Assembly (NCBI RefSeq): GCF_023897065.1
Contig: NZ_JAMHIV010000003.1
Coordinates: 248,001-312,000, forward strand
Reading direction: 5' to 3'
From: Crossiella sp. SN42
GTDB lineage: Bacteria; Actinomycetota; Actinomycetes; Mycobacteriales; Pseudonocardiaceae
DNA: 64,000 bases
This document shows positions 26,504 to 32,566 of this stretch, one piece after another. The notes under the pieces were generated by a model. It saw only the letters and a program-made list of their open reading frames with translations. It did no database searches and was not told the origin of the DNA. Each line of letters opens with the position of its first letter. Position 1 is the stretch's first letter. The position numbers were made by a program, and so were the translations under genes.

Positions 26504-26665
26504 ATGTTCTCCGGTCGCGCCCGCACGCAGTCGCCGACCACCAGGGCGACCACCACGCCACCACCTGCCCCCGCGCGCCCCTTGGCCGGCGCGATCGAGC
26601 TGCCCGCCAGCACGATCACCCGGGCACGCTCGCGCGCCACGGCGTGCCCCGGGGGCGCGGCGTGA
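26504..26665 (+). CDS. Tiny Pro/Thr-rich ORF coupled to replication gene
   Basis: A 53-residue ORF from ATG 26504. Its stop overlaps the start of the next gene as GTGA, an arrangement used repeatedly for real genes here, which is the main support. The product is rich in P, T, A and R with no motif. It may be a leader that couples translation of the replication protein. Confidence 0.45.
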   Translation: MFSGRARTQSPTTRATTTPPPAPARPLAGAIELPASTITRARSRATACPGGAA

Positions 26666-27480
26666 CGTTCTTCCCCGTCCCCGACGAGTTCTACCGGGAC
26701 CCCCAATTCCTCGGCTGGTCCGCCCACGCCTACGCGCTGTGGATGCTCGCCGGCTCGTGGTCCGCCGACCGTACAACCGACGGTTTCGTGCCGACCGCGG
26801 CGCTCGCGCTCTTCCCACAGGACGTCTCGGCGGCAGCGGATGAGCTGGTGGAACGCGGGATCTGGCGGCGAGCGCGCGGCGGCTACCAGTACGTCACCTG
26901 GCCCGAGGAGTGCTCCCGCGCCCGCATCGAGGCCAAAAAGGAAGCGTGGCGGCAACGTCAGCGCAAACATCGCAGCTCAGGGGCCGCGATGTCACGCGTG
27001 ACGCACGCCGGGGTCACCGGTGAGTCCTCCGGGGAGTCACCGGCATCCAGTAGTCCAGTAATTCAGAAAGAGAAGAAGAGAACTACGTTCTCTTCTCCCG
27101 CCGCACCGAAGCCGCGTCGGGAGGACGTCGAAGCACTCTGTGCCCGGCTCGCTGAGCGGGTCCGGGCCAACGGCGCCAAGGCCACGGTCACCCGTGGATG
27201 GCGAGATGCCGCCCGGCTGCTGCTCGACACCGACGAACGTGACCACGACCAGGCCCTGCGGCTCATCGACTGGGCCACCGGGGACAGCTTCTGGTCGGCC
27301 ACCGTGTTGTCGATGGGCACCTTCCGCCGGCAGTACGACCGGCTGCTGCTCCAGGCCCGGCGGGAACAGCAGGCCCGCCAGCAGACTGCCCGGGTCTCCG
27401 ACACCGATGCCAACATCGCGCGCCTGCTCGGCGCGGCCGCCGGACAGGCTCCGCGGGCGCTGCCGGGAGGTGCGCGGTGA
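26662..27480 (+). CDS. Phage replication initiation (DnaD/O-like) protein
   Basis: A 272-residue protein. The N-terminal domain is a winged helix of replisome-organiser type (RDPQFLGWSAHAYALWMLAGSWSADRTTDGFVPTAALALF to ELVERGIWRRARGGYQYV). A Ser/Thr-rich linker follows, then a C-terminal helical domain (WRDAARLLLDTDERDHDQALRLIDWATGDSFW) as in phage replication proteins that load helicase. GTG 26662 overlaps the upstream tiny ORF. It probably recognises the phage origin. Confidence 0.75.
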   Translation: MTFFPVPDEFYRDPQFLGWSAHAYALWMLAGSWSADRTTDGFVPTAALALFPQDVSAAADELVERGIWRRARGGYQYVTWPEECSRARIEAKKEAWRQRQRKHRSSGAAMSRVTHAGVTGESSGESPASSSPVIQKEKKRTTFSSPAAPKPRREDVEALCARLAERVRANGAKATVTRGWRDAARLLLDTDERDHDQALRLIDWATGDSFWSATVLSMGTFRRQYDRLLLQARREQQARQQTARVSDTDANIARLLGAAAGQAPRALPGGAR

Positions 27481-27998
27481 ACGAAGCCGACATCCGGGCC
27501 GTGCTCGCCGCGGCCATGGCCTTCGACCACCGCAAGCTCCCCGGGCAGGCCGACATCGCCGCCTGGACCGAGGCCGGTGTGCGCGGAGGGTGGGCGCGGG
27601 ATGAGGCGGTGGAGGCCGTGGCCGAGCACTACACCCACAGCACGGAGTTTCTCCGGCCCGGCCACCTCACCGCGATCATCCGGCATCGCCGGACCAAGCC
27701 GCCGGCGGTGACCGCAGTGGCCGCGCTGCCCGCCACGCCACCGGCTGACCCGGAGCGGATCGGCCGCCTGGTGGCCGAGCTGGGCGCGCGGCTGGGCTGG
27801 CGGCGGCCACCGGAGGCCAGCTCGCTGATCGTGGAGTGCCCGGCCTGCCACGCCCGCCCGAAGTCCGCGTGCCGCCGCCGGGTCTTCCGGGGCCCGCACC
27901 GGGGCGAGTTCGTGGCCATGAGCGGTGTGCACGCCTCCCGGTCCGAGCTTGCCGCGCGGGCCAGTCCGGCTGGCCACGGCCACAACCATCCACAGTAG
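27477..27998 (+). CDS. Zinc-finger phage protein downstream of replication gene
   Basis: A 173-residue protein with a GTGA-overlapping start. The N-terminal 80 residues are helical (EADIRAVLAAAMAFDHRKLPGQADIAAWTEAG), like loader proteins of actinophages. The C-terminal part has CPACHARPKSACRRR, an actinophage zinc-finger pattern. Coupling to the replication protein suggests a helicase-loader or accessory role. Confidence 0.65.
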   Translation: MNEADIRAVLAAAMAFDHRKLPGQADIAAWTEAGVRGGWARDEAVEAVAEHYTHSTEFLRPGHLTAIIRHRRTKPPAVTAVAALPATPPADPERIGRLVAELGARLGWRRPPEASSLIVECPACHARPKSACRRRVFRGPHRGEFVAMSGVHASRSELAARASPAGHGHNHPQ

Positions 27999-28021
27999 AC
28001 AGTCAGCGAGGAGGACCCCGG

Positions 28022-28783
28022 ATGGCCCGGCGAGCCAGACCGCATCGCTGCCGCACCAGCGCGGCACCGAAGATCATGGACACGATGCTGGTGCGCGGGT
28101 GCGTGCTCGGCTGCGACGGCCCGCGCGCCGCAGAGACCGACCTGGGCTGGCACGCCTGCCACACCTGTGCGAACCGGCTCGCCGGGATCCTGCACGAAAT
28201 CGTGGAGCTGTGGGCGCTGCTGCCGGAGATGATCGCCTCCGGCTCCCTGCCCTCGGACACTGCGCGCGGGGCACCGGGGCCAACACCGGGCAGCCCCGCC
28301 CGGCTAGGCGTGATCGCACTGCGGGATGAGCGCACAACCCGGGTAGATGACGGCGACCCGCACAGCGTCCTGGCGATCCTGGCCTCCTGGGCCCAGGCGG
28401 TCCAGGAGGAACGCCACCTTCCGCAGCCGCCCGGGCGAGCCAGCGTCAACGGCGCGGCCCGGCTCCTCTCAGCCAACCTCGGCTGGCTGCTCGCCCAGCC
28501 CTGGGTAGATGAGTGCGCCTCCGAACTGCGCGAGCTGCACGCCCAGCTGAGCGCGGCCTGCGGCACCCTGCCGCGCACCATCCCGATCGGCCGGTGCCCC
28601 ACCCCGGTCGACACCGGCGACGGCCACCACGTCCGGTGCGGTGTGCCGCTGCGGGCCGCCCTGGACGCCGATGTCATCCACTGCCGGGGCTGCGACCGGG
28701 CATGGCGGTTCACCGAGTGGCCCCAGCTCGCCGGGCGGCAGGCCCGCTCAGGCGCGCGCCTAGGCGGCCCGGCCACCTGCTGA
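28022..28783 (+). CDS. Prophage cysteine-rich zinc-binding protein
   Basis: A 253-residue protein with two Cys clusters: an N-terminal CVLGCDG...CHTCANR and a C-terminal RCGVPLR...CRGCDRAWRF with the look of zinc ribbons. The middle is helical. Such proteins are common in actinophage early regions; function not established. It ends just before the small-gene cassette array. Confidence 0.6.
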   Translation: MARRARPHRCRTSAAPKIMDTMLVRGCVLGCDGPRAAETDLGWHACHTCANRLAGILHEIVELWALLPEMIASGSLPSDTARGAPGPTPGSPARLGVIALRDERTTRVDDGDPHSVLAILASWAQAVQEERHLPQPPGRASVNGAARLLSANLGWLLAQPWVDECASELRELHAQLSAACGTLPRTIPIGRCPTPVDTGDGHHVRCGVPLRAALDADVIHCRGCDRAWRFTEWPQLAGRQARSGARLGGPATC

Positions 28784-28785
28784 CA

Positions 28786-28921
28786 AGGTGGTCCACCTCA
28801 CCAAATGTCCACTTGCGATAGTGTTGTGTAACGCGTCAGTATGAAGACGTCCCGCACGGGACACCGGATGGCGGCCGTGGGACCGGCCGCCACACCGGAA
28901 CGAACCAGGAAAGGACTGCAC
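28786..28921 (+). promoter_or_regulatory. Cassette A leader: promoter, palindrome, GTGGGACC hairpin
   Basis: AGGTGG-T-CCACCT palindrome at 28786-28798, then TTGCGA (28813) and CAGTAT (28837) with an 18-base spacer as promoter, then the inverted repeat GTCCCG-CA-CGGGAC, then a hairpin GGCGGCC/GGCCGCC whose 8-nt loop at 28877-28884 is GTGGGACC, then ACGAACC, AAAGGA and ATG. The same layout recurs at 30031, 31096 and 31613, and partly at 29429. Confidence 0.75.
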
Positions 28922-29365
28922 ATGCAGGACCACCGCGCCACCGTGCGCACGGTCTATGTCTGGGTGCCCGAGCGCTACGGCCTGGAGCCGGAGGAGAACT
29001 ACTACCCCGAGGCCCCTCAGCTTCCGTTCGAGGCGATCCCCGACGCCATCCGCAACATTCCCGCGCTCACCGGGCCGGACTACGCGGCCTGCCACCCGGA
29101 GTGGTCGCTGAAGCGCGAGGGCAGCGTCATCACCGTGACCCTGACCTGCCGCGAACCGGAAGAAGGGCGTCAGCGCCACGCCCTGGTCGTCTTCGAGCAG
29201 GCCGCCCAGTTCAACCACATCTACCCCAACCCGGTACGCGGCAAGCACTACAAGTACTGGCTGGTCGTGGACAGCCTGGACGCCGAAGGCAGGGTCAGGC
29301 ACCGCTACCACGGCGCGGCCCTGAACTACGAATACGCCTTCTACCACAACTACCCGGAGAGCTGA
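28922..29365 (+). CDS. Cassette A protein, family 1 (HRYHG)
   Basis: A 147-residue protein. The C-terminal half has the family 1 signature FNHIYPNPVRGKHYKYWLVV then DSLD and HRYHGAA, shared with the proteins at 29536 and 30598. The N-terminal half is acidic and variable. No family is recognised and there is no signal peptide or membrane segment. The conserved RYHG and KHY patterns suggest a small beta-rich binding fold. It has its own promoter leader and terminator. Function unknown. Confidence 0.7.
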   Translation: MQDHRATVRTVYVWVPERYGLEPEENYYPEAPQLPFEAIPDAIRNIPALTGPDYAACHPEWSLKREGSVITVTLTCREPEEGRQRHALVVFEQAAQFNHIYPNPVRGKHYKYWLVVDSLDAEGRVRHRYHGAALNYEYAFYHNYPES

Positions 29366-29369
29366 CGCC

Positions 29370-29405
29370 GCGCGGGCCCGGGGCCGCGCCGCCCCGGGCC
29401 CGCGC
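29370..29405 (+). terminator. Terminator of cassette A
   Basis: A 15-bp perfect stem GCGCGGGCCCGGGGC and its complement separated by CGCGCC, four bases after the cassette A stop. GC-rich, without T run, as usual in actinobacteria. Confidence 0.75.
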
Positions 29406-29428
29406 GCCCAGTCTCACCACGGATCCCC

Positions 29429-29535
29429 TTGGGGCAGTGCCGCTTCACGTCACGTTGCCGGACTGCCCTGCCCTTGGCCTTGCGGAAGGCGTGGGACCGC
29501 CCCGCAGGGAAACGAACCGATTCAGGGAGAAAACG
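29429..29535 (+). promoter_or_regulatory. Cassette B leader, decayed promoter but intact hairpin
   Basis: A TTGGGG-like -35 at 29429 lies at the expected distance, but the -10 position reads CGTTGC, so the promoter looks decayed. The hairpin is retained with loop GTGGGACC at 29491-29498, followed by ACGAACC, GGGAG and TTG. This shows that the loop sequence outlives the promoter. Confidence 0.6.
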
Positions 29536-29946
29536 TTGCCGTACAAGAAAGATGGTGCGCCATCCCACCCGCGCAGCGAGGGAGCGCTGTATCGCGAGGT
29601 GGCCGGAAAGCCTCTCTATGAGATGATCTTGACTATCGCCAACGATCTGCACACGGTCCTCGGCACCTCCGAGTGTCACGGGCGCTTCCAGGCTCGCCAG
29701 CGGGGGCACATCTTCACCTTCACCCTGCAATGCCAAGACGCCCACCTGGCGAAGTCGCACGCGGAACTCCTCTACTGGCAGGTGTCCTCGTACAACAGCC
29801 TCCGCCACTTCCCGGTGGGCACCAGGCACTTCTGCTTCTACGTGGTCGTGGACAGCCTTGACCAGTCAGGGGAGATCCTGCACCGCTACCACGGCGCAAC
29901 CCCCGGTGGCGGCATCCCGAACTACACCGAAGGCCCGGCGACCTGA
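29536..29946 (+). CDS. Cassette B protein, family 1 (HRYHG)
   Basis: A 136-residue paralogue of the proteins at 28922 and 30598. Shared signature: SYNSLRHFPVGTRHFCFYVV, DSLD, then LHRYHGA. It starts at TTG 29536 after GGGAG. The N-terminal half differs from its relatives. Codon use is less GC-biased than in neighbouring phage genes, suggesting independent acquisition. Function unknown. Confidence 0.7.
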   Translation: MPYKKDGAPSHPRSEGALYREVAGKPLYEMILTIANDLHTVLGTSECHGRFQARQRGHIFTFTLQCQDAHLAKSHAELLYWQVSSYNSLRHFPVGTRHFCFYVVVDSLDQSGEILHRYHGATPGGGIPNYTEGPAT

Positions 29947-29952
29947 CCGCGC

Positions 29953-29996
29953 GATGCGGGGCGAGCAGGCCGATCCAGGCTTCCTCGCCCCGCATC
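29953..29996 (+). terminator. Terminator of cassette B
   Basis: A 13-bp stem GATGCGGGGCGAG with its exact complement at 29984-29996, seven bases after the stop; the loop contains a smaller GCC/GGC stem. Confidence 0.7.
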
Positions 29997-30030
29997 ACCG
30001 GCGACGTGACCGGCACCACCAGCAGTCCTC

Positions 30031-30141
30031 TTGCGATAGTGTTGTGTAGCACCACATAATAGAGGCGTTCCGAACGGAACACCAGGCGGCAGGCGTGGGA
30101 CCGCCCGCCGCAGGGAACGAACCAACGTAAGGACAACAGGA
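30031..30141 (+). promoter_or_regulatory. Cassette C leader: promoter, TTCCG repeat, GTGGGACC hairpin
   Basis: TTGCGA at 30031 and CATAAT at 30055, an 18-base spacer. Then GTTCCG-AA-CGGAAC, a hairpin with loop GTGGGACC at 30095-30102, ACGAACC, AAGGA and ATG. Distance from TTGCGA to ATG is 111 bases, nearly the same as in cassettes A (109) and E (110). Confidence 0.78.
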
Positions 30142-30525
30142 ATGCATGACCTGGCAAGCGATCCGCGCCACTTCGGGGTGCTCTACGCCCCGACGGCCTC
30201 GGAGAGCCTGGATCTCATCGCTGGGCGGATCTTCGCTGACATCCGCTCTGAGCAAAAGGTTGGCCAGCTTCCGGCCAGCCTGGTCACCTTGGTCACGATC
30301 GACGGCAGGGTGATCACCGCAGCCCTGTTCCGTACCTCTGTCGACAACGGCGAGAGCAACGTGCCGGACGACCAGGTGCGCAGGCGGGTCAGGCAGATCA
30401 TGACCCGCTACAACTGGAGCCACCCCGAGGACGTCAGGGACGTCCGGTTCATCGCGCGGGTCCGCTACACGCGGGTTCGGGGACTGTGGGACGGCAGCTT
30501 CCTTGGTGCCGTGATTAGCGGCTGA
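30142..30525 (+). CDS. Cassette C protein, family 2 (YNW-DVRF)
   Basis: A 127-residue protein paralogous to the one at 31206. Both end with a YNW-x(5-8)-DVRFI-R-V signature: MTRYNWSHPEDVRDVRFIAR here. The N-terminal half, with LDLIAGRIFADIRSEQKVGQ, is helical. No named family recognised. It has its own promoter leader and a terminator after it. Confidence 0.7.
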   Translation: MHDLASDPRHFGVLYAPTASESLDLIAGRIFADIRSEQKVGQLPASLVTLVTIDGRVITAALFRTSVDNGESNVPDDQVRRRVRQIMTRYNWSHPEDVRDVRFIARVRYTRVRGLWDGSFLGAVISG

Positions 30526-30530
30526 TCAAC

Positions 30531-30561
30531 GCCGGGGTGGCGCATCCCGCGCCACCCCGGC
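30531..30561 (+). terminator. Terminator between cassette C and gene D
   Basis: A 13-bp perfect stem GCCGGGGTGGCGC with its complement, loop ATCCC. Gene D follows 37 bases later without a promoter leader of the repeated type, so D may be expressed by read-through and thus weakly. Confidence 0.72.
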
Positions 30562-30597
30562 CCTTCCCGTCAAGATCACCGCAGCGAGGAGAAACCC

Positions 30598-31011
30598 TTG
30601 TCCTACAACCCTATGCCTGAACGCTACGTCTTCGAGACCGATGGTGGCTCCTACCCCAACGTCTGCCATCTGCCCCTGCCGGACCTGCTTGAGGAGATCC
30701 GGGAGGAGTTCGAGATCACCGAGCGGGAACGCGCGGAGTGTCACCCCGAGTTCGACGTGACGCTGAATGGCGATGTCATCACCGTCGCCACGCGGTGCCG
30801 GTTCGCTGAGAAGGCCAAGAAGCACGCGGAGCACTTCTACGCGACGCTGGCCTCATTCAACCGGATTCACCACATCCCGTTGCACGGCAAGCACTACCAC
30901 TTCTACGCCGTCGTCGACATCCTGGGACCCGATGGTGAGCTGCTGCACCGGTACCACGGCACGGCGATAAGCCCAGATGACGCGTACTACGCGCACGAGT
31001 GGCAGCGCTGA
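30598..31011 (+). CDS. Gene D protein, family 1 (HRYHG)
   Basis: A 137-residue paralogue of cassettes A and B. Shared signature: FNRIHHIPLHGKHYHFYAVV, then LLHRYHGTA. It starts at TTG 30598 after GAGGAG. It is the only member without a GTGGGACC leader. The N-terminal half contains an acidic helix (LLEEIREEFEITERERAE). Function unknown. Confidence 0.7.
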   Translation: MSYNPMPERYVFETDGGSYPNVCHLPLPDLLEEIREEFEITERERAECHPEFDVTLNGDVITVATRCRFAEKAKKHAEHFYATLASFNRIHHIPLHGKHYHFYAVVDILGPDGELLHRYHGTAISPDDAYYAHEWQR

Positions 31012-31025
31012 CGCCGGCTTGACCT

Positions 31026-31053
31026 GCGGGGCGGTCCTTCGGGGCCGCCCCGC
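31026..31053 (+). terminator. Terminator of gene D with UUCG tetraloop
   Basis: A 12-bp stem GCGGGGCGGTCC paired with GGGCCGCCCCGC around a TTCG tetraloop (one G:U wobble). UUCG loops give especially stable RNA hairpins. Confidence 0.75.
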
Positions 31054-31095
31054 TCTGCGTTCGAAAGAACGTGGCCCAGGTCATCGCTAGTCTAC

Positions 31096-31205
31096 TTGCG
31101 ACAGTGTGGTGCTACACAACATAATGGAGGTGTTCCGATCGGAGCGCCCGTGCCGGGTGTGGGACCACCCGGCGTGGGGTCAACGAACCAGTGAAACGGA
31201 TACGC
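31096..31205 (+). promoter_or_regulatory. Cassette E leader: promoter, TTCCG repeat, GTGGGACC hairpin
   Basis: TTGCGA at 31096 and CATAAT at 31120, spacer 18. GTTCCG-AT-CGGAGC follows, then the 7-bp stem GCCGGGT/ACCCGGC with loop GTGGGACC at 31159-31166, ACGAACC and AAACGGA before ATG 31206. Confidence 0.78.
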
Positions 31206-31565
31206 ATGCGCATCTACGGCCAGTACGCGGAACAGACCGCGTGGCTCAACCTCAAGGAGATCGCCTACGCGATCGAGATGGACCTGCGCAAGGTGGTCAA
31301 CGGGGTGATCCAGACCGACGTCATGGCGGTCAAGGACCGGATCACCGTGCTGCTTAGCGGCTTCAACGACTCCGACATCTGGGACGAGCGGCTGCGGCTC
31401 ACCACCGCGGCTCGCCTGCTCAATGCCAGGGTGCTCGCGGTCATGGGCGCCTACAACTGGGCCAACCTGCATGACCCCAGCGACGTGCGGTTCATCATGC
31501 GAGTGGAGCTGGAGAACCGGCGCGGTGCCAGCCTGCTGATCACCAGCAGGCCATTCGGCAGCTGA
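31206..31565 (+). CDS. Cassette E protein, family 2 (YNW-DVRF)
   Basis: A 119-residue paralogue of the protein at 30142, with MGAYNWANLHDPSDVRFIMR as the shared signature. ATG 31206 is chosen over GTG 31191 because it keeps the same distance to the leader's ACGAACC box as in the sister cassettes. The N-terminal half has a helical HTH-like stretch (TAWLNLKEIAYAIEMDLRKVVNGV). Function unknown. Confidence 0.68.
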   Translation: MRIYGQYAEQTAWLNLKEIAYAIEMDLRKVVNGVIQTDVMAVKDRITVLLSGFNDSDIWDERLRLTTAARLLNARVLAVMGAYNWANLHDPSDVRFIMRVELENRRGASLLITSRPFGS

Positions 31566-31570
31566 TCGAA

Positions 31571-31598
31571 GGCGGGGCGGCCGAACGGCCGCCCCGCC
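31571..31598 (+). terminator. Terminator of cassette E
   Basis: GGCGGGGCGGCCG followed, after AA, by its exact complement: a 12-bp stem with a four-base loop, six bases after the stop codon. Confidence 0.78.
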
Positions 31599-31612
31599 GC
31601 CGTTCGTTCCAC

Positions 31613-31807
31613 TTGCGGCACTGTCGCGCAACACTACACAATGACAGAGGTGGACCCCGCGCCCGTGGGACCGGGCCGGGGTCCGTGCCCGGCGCGCCAC
31701 GCGGACCGACGAACCGGCGATCCGGGGCAAACCGAGGCATCCAGGTTAGCAGCGCGCAGGCTGCCCAGGGCGGCTACCCAGGGTGGCCAGGACAAGGAGT
31801 GACGCAG
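31613..31807 (+). promoter_or_regulatory. Cassette F leader upstream of HTH gene
   Basis: TTGCGG at 31613 and CACAAT at 31637 (spacer 18), then a CCCCGCGCCC/GGGCCGGGG stem with loop GTGGGACC at 31665-31672 and ACGAACC. About 85 extra bases separate it from the start codon at 31808, so the original gene may have been replaced. Confidence 0.65.
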
Positions 31808-32116
31808 ATGAGCCGGCAGGTTCAGCCGCAGCCGAAGGCGGAGATGGATGCTCTCGATGACATCCGCGAGCAGCTGAAACGGCACAAGGAGGCCGGGGAG
31901 AAGCTGATCGCGGAGCGGAACCGGCGCATCCTGGCCGCCAAGCTCGCCAGCGCCGACATCGTGCACATCGCCAAGCACGTGGGCGTGGACCGCTCCAACA
32001 TCTACCCAATCCTCAAGGCGCAGGGCTACCAGGTCAACGAGGAACGACCGGCCCCGAAGACCGCGGCCCGCAAGTCGGCCGCCGCCACAGGCAAGCCGCG
32101 CGGGTGGAACCGGTGA
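31808..32116 (+). CDS. HTH DNA-binding protein at the end of the cassette array
   Basis: A 102-residue protein. A long N-terminal helix (DDIREQLKRHKEAGEKLIAERNRRI) is followed by HTH-like LASADIVHIAKHVGVDRSNIYPIL and a basic Lys/Ala-rich tail, typical of phage recombinase-type HTH regulators. AAGGAG precedes the ATG. Its transcription starts from a cassette-type leader, making it a candidate regulator of that array. Its stop overlaps the next start. Confidence 0.68.
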   Translation: MSRQVQPQPKAEMDALDDIREQLKRHKEAGEKLIAERNRRILAAKLASADIVHIAKHVGVDRSNIYPILKAQGYQVNEERPAPKTAARKSAAATGKPRGWNR

Positions 32117-32313
32117 GCGCGCCAGACCTGGCCCTGCGCGACGGGGAACCGGCGGTCGACGCCGAGGCGCTGGCGACCAAGCTGGGCATCACCGCCACCT
32201 CGGTGCGCAGCCGGGCGCACCGGCAGCGCTGGCGCCGCAAGACCATCGTGACCCACACCGGCCGCCGCACCCTGTACTCCATCGCCGACGCCATCGCCAG
32301 CATGAGAAAGTGA
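32113..32313 (+). CDS. Small MerR-like HTH protein
   Basis: A 66-residue protein from GTG 32113 (GTGA overlap with the preceding gene). AEALATKLGITATSVRSRAHRQRWRR is a helix-turn-helix, and the C-terminal THTGRRTLYSIADAIASM resembles a wing and helix as in excisionases. Likely regulator in the same operon. Confidence 0.65.
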   Translation: MSAPDLALRDGEPAVDAEALATKLGITATSVRSRAHRQRWRRKTIVTHTGRRTLYSIADAIASMRK

Positions 32314-32404
32314 CCCCGGTCACGGTTATTTACCTAGACAAATAGGCTGGCTGCAACTAACCTCGGGTCACGTTGGAGTTCTGTGCCAACGCCCCCTGAA
32401 CCGC
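32314..32404. promoter_or_regulatory. Regulatory gap with short palindromes
   Basis: GTGAC-CCCG-GTCAC at 32310-32323 overlaps the previous stop, and TATTT-ACCTAGAC-AAATA lies a few bases later in an AT-rich patch, a possible promoter or operator for the methyltransferase region. No gene seen. Confidence 0.4.
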
Positions 32405-32439
32405 GAGACCCCGACGCCACCCCCCGGCGTCGGGGTCTC
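32405..32439 (+). terminator. Strong terminator before methyltransferase
   Basis: A 14-bp perfect stem GAGACCCCGACGCC with complement GGCGTCGGGGTCTC and loop ACCCCCC, followed by TGCATTTC. It separates the early small genes from the methyltransferase unit. Confidence 0.78.
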
Positions 32440-32566
32440 TGCATTTCCCGGCTGGCCCGGCCGCCTCAGCACCCTCGCCCTTCACGGCCCGCGTGCCGCC
32501 CTGACCTCAACCGGCACACGCGGGCGCGCGCCGTCCGCAACCGCCCGACACCCGCGGAGGCGGACG

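Noticed and set aside
28786-31672. CRISPR array
   Set aside because: The repeated leaders are about 110 bases, about a kilobase apart, and separate coding genes; no short repeats with uniform spacers are present.
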